Assembly (NCBI GenBank): GCA_030386875.1
Contig: CM059559.1
Location: 6,073,177 to 6,137,176 of the forward strand
Origin: Morinoia aosen
Lineage: Eukaryota > Arthropoda > Malacostraca > Amphipoda > Talitridae
Direction: 5' to 3'
DNA length: 64,000 bases
The notes beneath the pieces were generated by a model. The model was given only the letters and a program-made list of their open reading frames with translations, had not been told where the DNA came from and ran no database searches. Below are positions 43,013-52,872 of the stretch, piece after piece. The position numbers and the translations under genes are program-made. The stretch's first letter is position 1, and the number at the start of each line of letters is the position of its first letter.

Positions 43013-44364
43013 TGTTTTTCATTAAAATCTTGCTCGCTCTCATGAAAGGGAGAAAATAGGCTTTTTTTTTTAATGTTCGAGTGCATCTTCAGTAAAAAAT
43101 TGTGGGTGGTACTTACAGATGGCCTCTTCTCTTTCAAATGCCTTTGTTGTGGTTAAGGAAGCCTAATTGAACTTATCTGATCTAGAAAACTTGTCAGCAA
43201 AATGCATACGAGTGGGATTTCTATTGTGCGATTGACAAGTACACAGAGGGATCTCTGTTTAAATAAATAACTTAAATACTTATCTGATGGGAATCATTCG
43301 TAGGGCCTGACGTCGAGGACTTAGCGCTTCTAATGGAATATGAAGGATTGCTAAAATTTACTTTGATGGAAGGAAAACAGGAGGTGGCTGAGTTTCCAAT
43401 TAGTCCCATCATCTCAGCGAACAGGGCCATCCTTAAGATCGGTGGCGCAAATGACTGATCCGTGCGTTCTATTATAAACTAGTACCCACGTCCCGTCAAA
43501 AGATGACAGGATTAGATATCGGACCAACTGAGCTTAAACATGGCTTTCCCATGATAACCCATGTTATTCTATGATTTTCCTATACTTGCCTAAGTCTCAA
43601 CCGCTGATATTCTATACAACCTAATCTAACCTACCAATGCACGTGATATTCATTCCGACTCCTAATCTGCTGGGTTAAGGCACCGAAAATTGTGGATTGA
43701 TGAAGCTTGTATCACAGATACGCTCATCTCACACTTTCGTCTGGTGGGTGTGAAAAACGGGCGGACGGACGGATGCGGCTCTAATGATAGTATAGATTTT
43801 TATTAATAATTTCCAAAAATTTAAAAGTACCCCTAAGGACGCGTAGGATACGCAGTAGTCTAAAATTAGTTAGGATTATGGATCTAAAAACTTTTATCCG
43901 TCTTTACTTCACGCATTTCAGTTTTCAAACTTTTTTCGCTATTTTTCTTTCTTTCCGTTTTTAATTTGCTGGGTATCCTGAGTGGGAACACGCCTGGTAC
44001 ATTAATTCCCTGTTTTCTACCGTCCAAACTAGATGTTCCCTTCTCTTCGCACTCTTGAGGTCCTATTTTATATTGCTAGAGAATCTTCAGCTAAGTTTTG
44101 ATAATTGAAATGATAGTCCTCACCGTCCCTTTACGAGTAAAATCCTATTCATTTTTTAAAATTAACGATTCAAAAACTAACTCACCTAACCCAATTCATT
44201 CTATTTTAGCCTAACCTGACCCTATGATCTGTGTTTTAAGATTATACAAATCCTATAAAGTTGTAGATTTCGGTATCTGACACACGCTCATAAAGCCTCC
44301 AAAACCACATTTTGGCAAGTGGTTTTGGGCCTTGCGACCCTTAATGGCAAAGTGGGCTGGGCAA
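43013..44364. other. No gene seen; contains a family R 3' fragment (about 43090-43185)
   Basis: The fragment matches the 3' part of family R (GATGGCCTCTTCTCTTTCAA ... GGAAGCCTAATTGAACTTAT). GACTTAGCGCTTCTAATGGA near 43318 may be a fragment of the family's 5' part. The rest is AT-rich. Confidence 0.5.
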
Positions 44365-44712
44365 GGGTAGGCGGTAGTCCTTGAACGAGAAATAGGGTGG
44401 GCGGTAGTCCTTGAACCAGAAATAGGGTGGGCGGTAGTCCTTGAACCAGAAATAGGGTGGGCGGTAGTCCTTGAACGAGAAATAGGGTGGGCGGTAGTCC
44501 TTGAACGAGAAATAGGGTGGGCGGTAGTCCTTGAACGAGAAATAGGGTGGGCGGTAGTCCTTGAACGAGAAATAGGGTAGGCGGTAGTCCTTGAACGAGA
44601 AATAGGGTAGGCGGTAGTCCTTGAACCAGAAATAGGGTAGGCGGTAGTCCTTGAACCAGAAATAGGGTAGGCGGTAGTCCTTGAACGAGAAATGGGATGG
44701 GCTGGAGTCTTT
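44365..44712. repeat. 30-bp minisatellite (GGGCGGTAGTCCTTGAACGA)
   Basis: Eleven to twelve copies of GGGCGGTAGTCCTTGAACGA+GAAATAGGGT, nearly identical. Two variants (AACGAG/AACCAG and GGTGGG/GGTAGG) occur in blocks. The 30-bp period keeps two minus-strand frames open, giving P-T-L-F-L-V-Q-G-L-P and P-Y-F-S-F-K-D-Y-R-P repeats, which I regard as by-products. Confidence 0.95.
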
Positions 44713-45197
44713 GCGCAAGAAATATTACTATAAAAGATGTCCTAACCCTACTTGATGGCAGTACTGATTTTTGACAAGTTTCCAATTTACGGCTATACCG
44801 CTGTTCCTCGTTTTCGGGTCTTTGCCCAGATCGTGGAAAAAATGCCTCACAAACTGAAAATACCCAATTAATTAATTGTGGTCAGACCTACTGGTTGGCC
44901 ATGGCAAATGCATGCGCCCTGTGCTCAAGTCGACTTGGTGTGATCTAACGTTTATCAGCTACGTTCAGGACCTCGGGTCTGGTGACGATGAACAGCAGGT
45001 GAGGAGTTCAAGATATATATGTATAAAATTTGTGATTCACTTTTATTTTTGATTTTAATTATTATTTCATTTGTGATTCTCATTTCCTCATTCAGTCCAT
45101 CGTTCAGTCACCTCTTCCGCTAATTCTTTAGCTAATGGTTCGTTTAATTGCCCATTCATTTGCTTATTTGATTATTCATTTATTTGGTCGTTCAATT

Positions 45198-45564
45198 CTC
45201 CTCAGGAGGATACAACTATTGTATCTATGGGAATTAGCGCTCCCAGGGGAAAAATGTGAGGGCCCGAGCTGCGAGTTAGGTAGGCCTTCTTTTTGTTGAA
45301 ATGAAATGTTTTTTTGTTATGTTAAGGACCACCTTTTTTCGGTTCACTAATGTCCTGTTTTTCAGCACCTCTGACTTTCTTCTTCAACTTTTATCTTGTT
45401 TCATGAACTTCTTTCCCATCTTACTGTTTCTATGCCCTTTCTGCATAGATTCCTCATTTTCTTATCTCCATACTAAATGGTGCCTTCCTCTTTCCTCTCT
45501 TCGATACGCTCTATTTTTGCAGCGGTCAGGGAGGCTTAAACTAACTTATAATCTAATCTAATCT
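45198..45564 (+). mobile_element. Interspersed retroelement-like repeat (family R), complete copy with 13-bp target-site duplication
   Basis: A 367-bp insert from CTCCTCAGGAGGATACAACT to a 3' tail TATAATCTAATCTAATCT. TGGTCGTTCAATT occurs immediately before (45185-45197) and after (45565-45577), the kind of duplication produced by target-primed reverse transcription. A short TCTAA-type tail replaces poly(A). It defines the family boundaries used for the other copies. The insertion split the degenerate edge of the 12-bp array. Confidence 0.88.
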
Positions 45565-45565
45565 T

Positions 45566-48500
45566 GGTCGTTCAATTACTCTTTTAATAGCTCGTTTAAA
45601 TGCTTATTTAATTGTTCGTTTCGTCGCTCATTTCATGGCTCGTTTCGTCGCTCATTTCATGGCTCGTTTCGTCGCTCGTTTCATGGCTCGTTTCGTCGCT
45701 CATTTCATGGCTCGTTTCGTCGCTCGTTTCATGGCTCGTTTCGTCGCTCATTTCATGGCTCGTTTCGTCGCTCGTTTCATGGCTCGTTTCGTCGCTCATT
45801 TCATGGCTCGTTTCGTCGCTCATTTCATGGCTCGTTTCGTCGCTCATTTCATGGCTCGTTTCGTCGCTCATTTCATGGCTCGTTTCGTCGCTCATTTCAT
45901 GGCTCGTTTCGTCGCTCATTTCATGGCTCGTTTCATGGCTCATTTCATGGCTCGTTTCATGGCTCATTTCATGGCTCATTTCATGGCTCATTTCATGGCT
46001 CATTTCATGGCTCATTTCATGGCTCATTTCATGGCTCATTTCATGGCTCATTTCATGGCTCATTTCATGGCTCATTTCATGGCTCATTTCATGGCTCATT
46101 TCATGGCTCATTTCATGGCTCATTTCATGGCTCACTTCATGGCTCACTTAATGGCTCACTTCATGGCTCACTTCATGGCTCACTTCATGGCTCACTTCAT
46201 GGCTCACTTCATGGCTCACTTCATGGCTCACTTCATGGCTCACTTCATGGCTCACTTCATGGCTCACTTCATGGCTCACTTCATGGCTCACTTCATGGCT
46301 CACTTCATGGCTCATTTCATGGCTCACTTCATGGCTCACTTCATGGCTCATTTCATGGCTCACTTCATGGCTCACTTCATGGCTCACTTCATGGCTCACT
46401 TCATGGCTCACTTCATGGCTCACTTCATGGCTCACTTCATGGCTCACTTCATGGCTCACTTCATGGCTCACTTCATGGCTCACTTCATGGCTCACTTCAT
46501 GGCTCACTCCATGGCTCACTTCATGGCTCACTCCATGGCTCACTCCATGGCTCACTTCATGGCTCACTTCATGGCTCACTTCATGGCTCATTTCATGGCT
46601 CATTTCATGGCTCATTTCATGGCTCATTTCATGGCTCATTTCATGGCTCATTTCATGGCTCATTTCATGGCTCATTTCATGGCTCATTTCATGGCTCATT
46701 TCATGGCTCATTTCATGGCTCATTTCATGGCTCATTTCATGGCTCATTTCATGGCTCATTTCATGGCTCATTTCATGGCTCATTTCATGGCTCATTTCAT
46801 GGCTCATTTCATGGCTCATTTCATGGCTCATTTCATGGCTCATTTCATGGCTCATTTCATGGCTCATTTCATGGCTCGTTTCATGGCTCGTTTCATGGCT
46901 CGTTTCATGGCTCGTTTCATGGCTCGTTTCATGGCTCGTTTCATGGCTCGTTTCATGGCTCGTTTCATGGCTCGTTTCATGGCTCGTTTCATGGCTCGTT
47001 TCATGGCTCGTTTCATGGCTCGTTTCATGGCTCGTTTCATGGCTCGTTTCATGGCTCGTTTCATGGCTCGTTTCATGGCTCGTTTCATGGCTCGTTTCAT
47101 GGCTCGTTTCATGGCTCGTTTCATGGCTCGTTTCATGGCTCGTTTCATGGCTCGTTTCATGGCTCGTTTCATGGTTCGTTTCATGGTTCGTTTCATGGCT
47201 CGTTTCATGGCTCGTTTCATGGCTCGTTTCATGGCTCGTTTCATGGCTCGTTTCATGGCTCGTTTCATGGCTCGTTTCATGGCTCGTTTCATGGCTCGTT
47301 TCATGGCTCGTTTCATGGCTCGTTTCATGGCTCGTTTCATGGCTCGTTTCATGGCTCGTTTCATGGCTCGTTTCATGGCTCGTTTCATGGCTCGTTTCAT
47401 GGCTCGTTTCATGGCTCGTTTCATGGCTCGTTTCATGGCTCGTTTCATGGCTCGTTTCATGGCTCGTTTCTTTGCACATTACAAGGCTCGTTTCGTGGCT
47501 CGTTTCTTTGCACATTACAAGGCTCGTTTCGTGGCTCGTTTCTTTGCACATTACAAGGCTCGTTTCGTGGCTCGTTTCGTTGCACATTACAAGGCTCGTT
47601 TCGTGGCTCGTTTCGTTGCACATTACAAGGCTCGTTTCGTGGCTCGTTTCGTTGCACATTACAAGGCTCGTTTCGTGGCTCGTTTCGTTGCACATTACAA
47701 GGCTCGTTTCGTGGCTCGTTTCGTTGCACATTACAAGGCTCGTTTCGTGGCTCGTTTCGTTGCACATTACAAGGCTCGTTTCGTGGCTCGTTTCGTTGCA
47801 CATTACAAGGCTCGTTTCGTGGCTCGTTTCGTTGCACATTACAAGGCTCGTTTCGTGGTTCGTTTCGTGGTTCGTTTCGTGGCTCGTTTCGTGGTTCGTT
47901 TCGTGGCTCGTTTCGTGGTTCGTTTCGTGGCTCGTTTCGTGGCTCGTTTCGTGGCTCGTTTCGTGGCTCGTTTCGTGGCTCGTTTCGTGGTTCGTTTCGT
48001 GGTTCGTTTCGTGGTTCGTTTCGTGGCTCGTTTCGTGGTTCGTTTCGTGGCTCGTTTCGTGGTTCGTTTCGTGGCTCGTTTCCCGGCTCGTTTCCCGGCT
48101 CGTTTCGTGGTTCGTTTCGTGGCTCGTTTCACGGCTCGTTTCACGGCTCGTTTCACGGCTCGTTTCACGGCTCGTTTCACGGCTCGTTTCACGGCTCGTT
48201 TCACGGCTCGTTTCGCGGCTCGTTTCGCGGCTCGTTTCGCGGCTCGTTTCGCGGCTCGTTTCGCGGCTCGTTTCGCGGCTCGTTTCGCGGCTCGTTTCGC
48301 GGCTCGTTTCGCGGCTCGTTTCGCGGCTCGTTTCGCGGCTCGTTTCGCGGCTCGTTTCGCGGCTCGTTTCGCGGCTCGTTTCGCGGCTCGTTTCGCGGCT
48401 CGTTTCGCGGCTCGTTTCGCGGCTCGTTTCGCGGCTCGTTTCGCGGCTCGTTTCGCGGCTCGTTTCGCGGCTCGTTTCGCGGCTCGTTTCGCGGCTCGTT

Positions 48501-49370
48501 TCGCGGCTCGTTTCGCGGCTCGTTTCGCGGCTCGTTTCGCGGCTCGTTTCGCGGCTCGTTTCGCGGCTCGTTTCGCGGCTCGTTTCGCGGCTCGTTTCGC
48601 GGCTCGTTTCGCGGCTCGTTTCGCGGCTCGTTTCGCGGCTCGTTTCGCGGCTCGTTTCGCGGCTCGTTTCGCGGCTCGTTTCGCGGCTCGTTTCGCGGCT
48701 CGTTTCGCGGCTCGTTTCGCGGCTCGTTTCGCGGCTCGTTTCGCGGCTCGTTTCGCGGCTCGTTTCGCGGCTCGTTTCGCGGCTCGTTTCGCGGCTCGTT
48801 TCGCGGCTCGTTTCGCGGCTCGTTTCGCGGCTCGTTTCGCGGCTCGTTTCGCGGCTCGTTTCGCGGCTCGTTTCGCGGCTCGTTTCGCGGCTCGTTTCGC
48901 GGCTCGTTTCGCGGCTCGTTTCGCGGCTCGTTTCGCGGCTCGTTTCGCGGCTCGTTTCGCGGCTCGTTTCGCGGCTCGTTTCGCGGCTCGTTTCGCGGCT
49001 CGTTTCGCGGCTCGTTTCGCGGCTCGTTTCGCGGCTCGTTTCGCGGCTCGTTTCGCGGCTCGTTTCGCGGCTCGTTTCGCGGCTCGTTTCGCGGCTCGTT
49101 TCGCGGCTCGTTTCGCGGCTCGTTTCGCGGCTCGTTTCGCGGCTCGTTTCGCGGCTCGTTTCGCGGCTCGTTTCGCGGCTCGTTTCGCGGCTCGTTTCGC
49201 GGCTCGTTTCGCGGCTCGTTTCGCGGCTCGTTTCGCGGCTCGTTTCGCGGCTCGTTTCGCGGCTCGTTTCGCGGCTCGTTTCGCGGCTCGTTTCGCGGCT
49301 CGTTTCGCGGCTCGTTTCGCGGCTCGTTTCACGGCTCGTTTCACGGCTCGTTTCACCGCTCATTCAATCA
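45566..49370. repeat. 12-bp satellite array, about 3.8 kb, in homogenised blocks
   Basis: The unit is TTTCATGGCTCA and variants, about 310 copies with no detectable length change. From left to right: a degenerate start (ACTCTTTTAATA, GCTCGTTTAAAT); alternating CGTCGCTCATTT / CATGGCTCGTTT; CATGGCTCATTT; CATGGCTCACTT; CATGGCTCATTT again; CATGGCTCGTTT; a 36-bp higher-order unit with GTTGCACATTACAAGGCTCG about eleven times (47468-47850); CGTGGTTCGTTT mixed with CGTGGCTCGTTT; CACGGCTCGTTT; and a long pure block of CGCGGCTCGTTT (48211-49320). Because 12 is divisible by 3 and indels are absent, very long frames are open on both strands (M-A-H-F and S-H-E-T type repeats); no sign of real translation. 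Confidence 0.96.
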
Positions 49371-49769
49371 CTGAAATGCGTCAAATTCAGAAGTAAGCTA
49401 TGGTATTTTTGACAGTGTGCACTTTTTGTGAATGAAGATTTTGGAAGTCCGTTCGAATCAAGTACAGGGTTTTCGAGATGAATTTGATAGAATAACTTTT
49501 ATGTTACGGGGCTTTTAACAATTTATAGTGCTAAATTTTTTTGAGGCCACTAATTCAATCTCTCCTCCTACTGGTGCATGCGTTGTTACAATTTAAATTA
49601 TTTTCTTAGTTGAATTATCATTCTTTGTTTTTCATTTTGTCTACCCCGAAATATTTGATTCATTAATTTATTTTTTGTACCCGTGGCACAAGATGCTTTC
49701 ATATTGAAACCTCGGTTTGCTCCTCTGGCTGTGTCGGATGACTTACGCTTACAGTACGATTTTATTTCA
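49371..49769. other. No gene seen
   Basis: AT-rich sequence between the satellite and a MITE. Confidence 0.35.
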
Positions 49770-50013
49770 TTAACACTTTGACCGCAATCATTAAACTGAA
49801 GTTCAATGTTCAATTCAAATTTAAAGTCAATTGATGTAAGCAATATTTAAAAAATATTTGTTGTAAGCAATAGCAAACACCAATTGCATCTTGCTTCATT
49901 TAGCGCTAATTAAACATTTATGAAAATTGAGTTTGTGACTACTGGTCGGTGAGCAGTATTGTAAAAATCCCCACCGTGGCCACCAGTAGCGCACGTTGTG
50001 ATCAAAGTGTTAA
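49770..50013. mobile_element. piggyBac-type MITE next to a splice acceptor
   Basis: Starts TTAACACTTTGACCGCAATC and ends TCAAAGTGTTAA, perfect inverted termini with TTAA at both ends. Interior blocks (ACTGAAGTTCAATGTTCAAT; GACTACTGGTCGGTG against CACCGTGGCCACCAGTAG) resemble the relative at 37463-37684. The right TTAA is 20 bp from the acceptor of the exon at 50034. Confidence 0.8.
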
Positions 50014-50033
50014 CGCAATGGGTATTTGTGCAG

Positions 50034-50163
50034 GTTGCTTCGTTCGGGCCACCGTTGGACTGACCTGGCGGGGACAACGCGGTGGCGCGTCAGACTCCGA
50101 CGCATGTCGGACAAAAGGGGCGTGGCATTACGCCGGGGACAACCGCGAGACCCTCATGCGAAC
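50034..50163 (+). CDS. Candidate exon of an unidentified gene (gene D)
   Basis: A GC-rich 130-bp island with acceptor GGTATTTGTGCAG|GT and donor CATGCGAAC|GTTAGT. The frame C-F-V-R-A-T-V-G-L-T-W-R ... H-Y-A-G-D-N-R-E-T-L-M-R is open throughout, taking two bases in and leaving two. The two leftover bases can be completed by the exon at 52746. A second frame (L-L-R-S-G-H-R-W) is also open, so the reading frame is uncertain. Its 3' edge is duplicated in a tandem repeat (50146-50520). Not recognised. Confidence 0.4.
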
Positions 50164-50520
50164 GTTAGTATTTCTACTGTTTGCCCAATAACAAACCGAA
50201 TGAATTACTGAGATGATACACAGGGTAATGCTACATTCTGATACAACAGTTGTAATCTTCACTGTTTGCCCATTAACAAGTCTAGTGAATTACAGAGATG
50301 ATATGCAGGGTAATGTTACCCTCTCGTACAACAGTTGTAGTCTTTACAGTTTTTCCAAGTCGAGTGAATTAGTGAGATGATACACAAGGTTATATTAACT
50401 ATCGCAACACTCTAATAAATCAGTTGTATTCTTCACTGCTTCCCGAATAACATGTCGTATGAGTAAGTAACATGATGCACAGCGCAATTACCGCAATGCC
50501 CTCGTACAAGTGTTAGTGTG
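50146..50520. repeat. Imperfect tandem repeat (about 80-100 bp) spanning an exon donor
   Basis: Five diverged units run from a CCCTCATGCGAACGTTAGTA-like start through ACTGTTTGCCCAATAACA and GAATTACTGAGATGATACAC to CAGGGTAATG. The first unit is the end of the exon at 50034-50163. The last unit (CCCTCGTACAAGTGTTAGTG) still has GTTAGT at the matching place; the middle units have GTTGTA there. Confidence 0.7.
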
Positions 50521-51190
50521 AGATCTATATTGTTCTCCTAATGGTAATTCATTTGAACTGAAATTCCTATAAAACTCGTTTGAAATAATTATTGAATTAT
50601 TTTAGAAAAGGCTCAAAATCCACAAGTTGTATTCAGAGTTTTTCCTAAGTTGAATTATTTTGAGATTAACATTAAAATGCTTTCCAATTCTGAAGTCCTT
50701 TTCTGTGAGAAATCAGGGGATTTCTAAAACTTTTCTCACGAAATTTTACGTCACGAACGTATTTTTTCATCTTTTCATCTTTTCATTTGACGTTTCAAAA
50801 ACCGCTGAAGCCCTTTCATAATTTCGATACTCAGTTGTACATTATGAAAAATTTATTGTATGACCTGATATCCCTACAAAATTCAGTTAATATTTTTAGG
50901 ATATTTTAAAGTAGGCTCCGAATCCGCATGTTGAATTCCGAGCTTATAGGTTGAATTATTGAGATTATCTTTGAAACGTTTTCCAACTCTGAGGTTATTT
51001 CTAGTGGGAAATGAGAGGAATTTTAATATTTCTATAGTCCTTCAATATTTTTTCACCTTTTCATTCAATTCTAAAAAAACCGATGAAACATTATCACGAT
51101 ATCAATACTCGGTTGTTCATTAGGAAAATTTAAAAATTTAATCGGAATGATACAGATTCGAGAAAGTAAAATTTATAAGAAAGCACGATT
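50521..51190. repeat. Two diverged tandem copies of an about 340-bp segment
   Basis: AAAGGCTCAAAATCCACAAG ... GGTTGAATTATTTTGAGATT ... TTCATTTGACGTTTCAAAAA recurs as AGTAGGCTCCGAATCCGCAT ... TTGAATTATTGAGATTATC ... TTCATTCAATTCTAAAAAAA. Non-coding. Confidence 0.55.
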
Positions 51191-51224
51191 TTTCATTTCC
51201 CTGTGGTAATTATTTACCCTAACG

Positions 51225-52380
51225 CAATTATCATTTCTTTTACGATGATTATCATTTCTCCCACGGAGCTGATCATTTTGCTAATCATTTCCCTACAACG
51301 CTCATCATTTCCCTACAACGCTCGTCATTTTTGCTTATTTCCCTATAGCACTAATCATTTCGCTAGTCATTTCCCTATGGCACAATTCATGTCCTTACTC
51401 CGCTAATCATTTCCCTATCTAACTGAATCCCGCTAATCACTTCCTTATGGAATAAAATTCCGTCGATCATTTTCCCGTTGAATCAAATTCCGCTGATCAT
51501 TTCCCTGTGGAACATAATTCCGCTAATCATTTCCCTGTGGAACATAATTCCGCTAATCATTTCCCAGCGGAACTAAATTTCGCTAATCATTTCCCTACGG
51601 CATTAAGTTATGCTAATTATTTCCCTACGGCATTAGGTTATGATAATCATTTCCCTACGGCATTAGGTTATGATAATCATTTCCCTACGGCATTAAGTTA
51701 TGATAATCATTTCCCTACGGCATTAGGTTATGATAATCATTTCCCTACGGCATTAAGTTATGATAATCATTTCCCTACGGCATTAAGTTATGATAATCAT
51801 TTCCCTACGGCATTAAGTTATGATAATCATTTCCCTACGGCATTAAGTTTTGATAATCATTTCCCTACGGCATTAAGTTATGATAATCATTTTCCTGCGG
51901 AATTATATTCCGCTAATCATTTCCCTACGGCATTAAGTTATGCTAATCATTTCCCTCCGGAATTATATTACACTAATCATTTCCCTTCGGAATTATATTC
52001 CACTAATCATTTCCCTACACATCAAATTTTGCTCATCATTTCCCTACGGCACTAAATTCCGCTAATCATTTCCCTACGGCACTAAATTTCGCTAATCATT
52101 TCCTTGTGGAACCAAATTCCGCTAATCATTTCCCCATCGAACTAAATTTTGCTAATCATTTCCCTATCGAACTAAATTCCGCTAATCATTTCCCCGCGGA
52201 ACCAAATTCCGGTAATCATTTCCCAGCGGGGCTAAATTCCGTTAATCATTTCCGCTAATAATTTCCATGTCGAACTAAAATCCGCTAATCATTATTCAGT
52301 GGAACTAAATTCTGCAAATCATTTCCCTACGGCACTGATTATCATTTCCCTTCGGCGTCGGTCATTTGCTTACGGATAAC
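51225..52380. repeat. 30-bp minisatellite (CTAATCATTTCCCTACGGCA)
   Basis: About 38 copies of GATAATCATTTCCCTACGGC+ATTAAGTTAT and variants (CCGCTAATCATTTCCCT). The central part (51600-51900) is nearly uniform with AAGTTATGATAATC; both flanks are diverged, a classic homogenised-core pattern. A 182-codon plus frame (N-H-F-P-T-A-L-S-Y-D repeats) exists only because the period is 30 bp. Confidence 0.95.
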
Positions 52381-52745
52381 CTTAATTCCGTAAACATTCA
52401 AGAAATTTTAGGATATCAAAACAAACTTTCGAAATTGAACATTAAGCTGAGAAAGAGCATGTAGCTTGGATGCAAATAAATCGTTCTGAATACTTATTGA
52501 AGGGTGTAACTTATGGGAGCCGAGGTCTAAAGCGGCCCATAGACCATCAATTTTATTGACAATATAATTGACAATGATGAATATTGACAATTTAATTGAT
52601 CGTCTGTGGGCTTGATTGACGACCGTCAATTAATTGACTTGGTGGGCAAAAATATATTTCATCAATATATTCAGTCAATGATATTGATATTAAATTGATC
52701 GTCTATGGGCCGCTTATGTGTTTCTAATCAGCAGTTCTTCTGCAG
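52381..52745. other. Putative intron of gene D; no exon seen
   Basis: Contains nested inverted words around GGCCCATAGACCATCAATTT and AAATTGATCGTCTATGGGCC (52533-52552 and 52692-52711), forming an inverted repeat of about 180 bp overall that could be a small MITE. Confidence 0.5.
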
Positions 52746-52767
52746 GACGCGACGCCTGACGACGTGA
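52746..52767 (+). CDS. Possible short terminal coding segment of gene D
   Basis: After acceptor AATCAGCAGTTCTTCTGCAG, one base completes the codon left by the exon at 50034-50163, then six codons (T-R-R-L-T-T) and TGA. The GC-rich stretch continues as a presumed 3' UTR to an AATAAA about 100 bp on. The minus strand of the same island also has an open Cys-containing frame, so the strand is not certain. Confidence 0.25.
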
Positions 52768-52866
52768 ATATCAGCGGCACGTGAACTGGTCCGGTGCACA
52801 GACTGCGTGTGGTGCAGCGAGGAAGAGTCGTCCGTTGGGGCACACGCAGACCTGCGCCGCAATACA

Positions 52867-52872
52867 AATAAA
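52867..52872 (+). terminator. Polyadenylation signal AATAAA
   Basis: Exact AATAAA at the 3' end of the GC-rich island 52746-52865, followed by a TTTTATTGTAATATTTATTT stretch. It supports a plus-strand transcript end here. Confidence 0.35.

Noticed and set aside
45635..49396. A 1,253-codon open frame (M-A-R-F / M-A-H-F repeats) and long opposite-strand frames
   Set aside because: Open only because a 12-bp unit without stops is repeated without indels; several frames on both strands are open at once and the flanks show no promoter, splice or coding bias.
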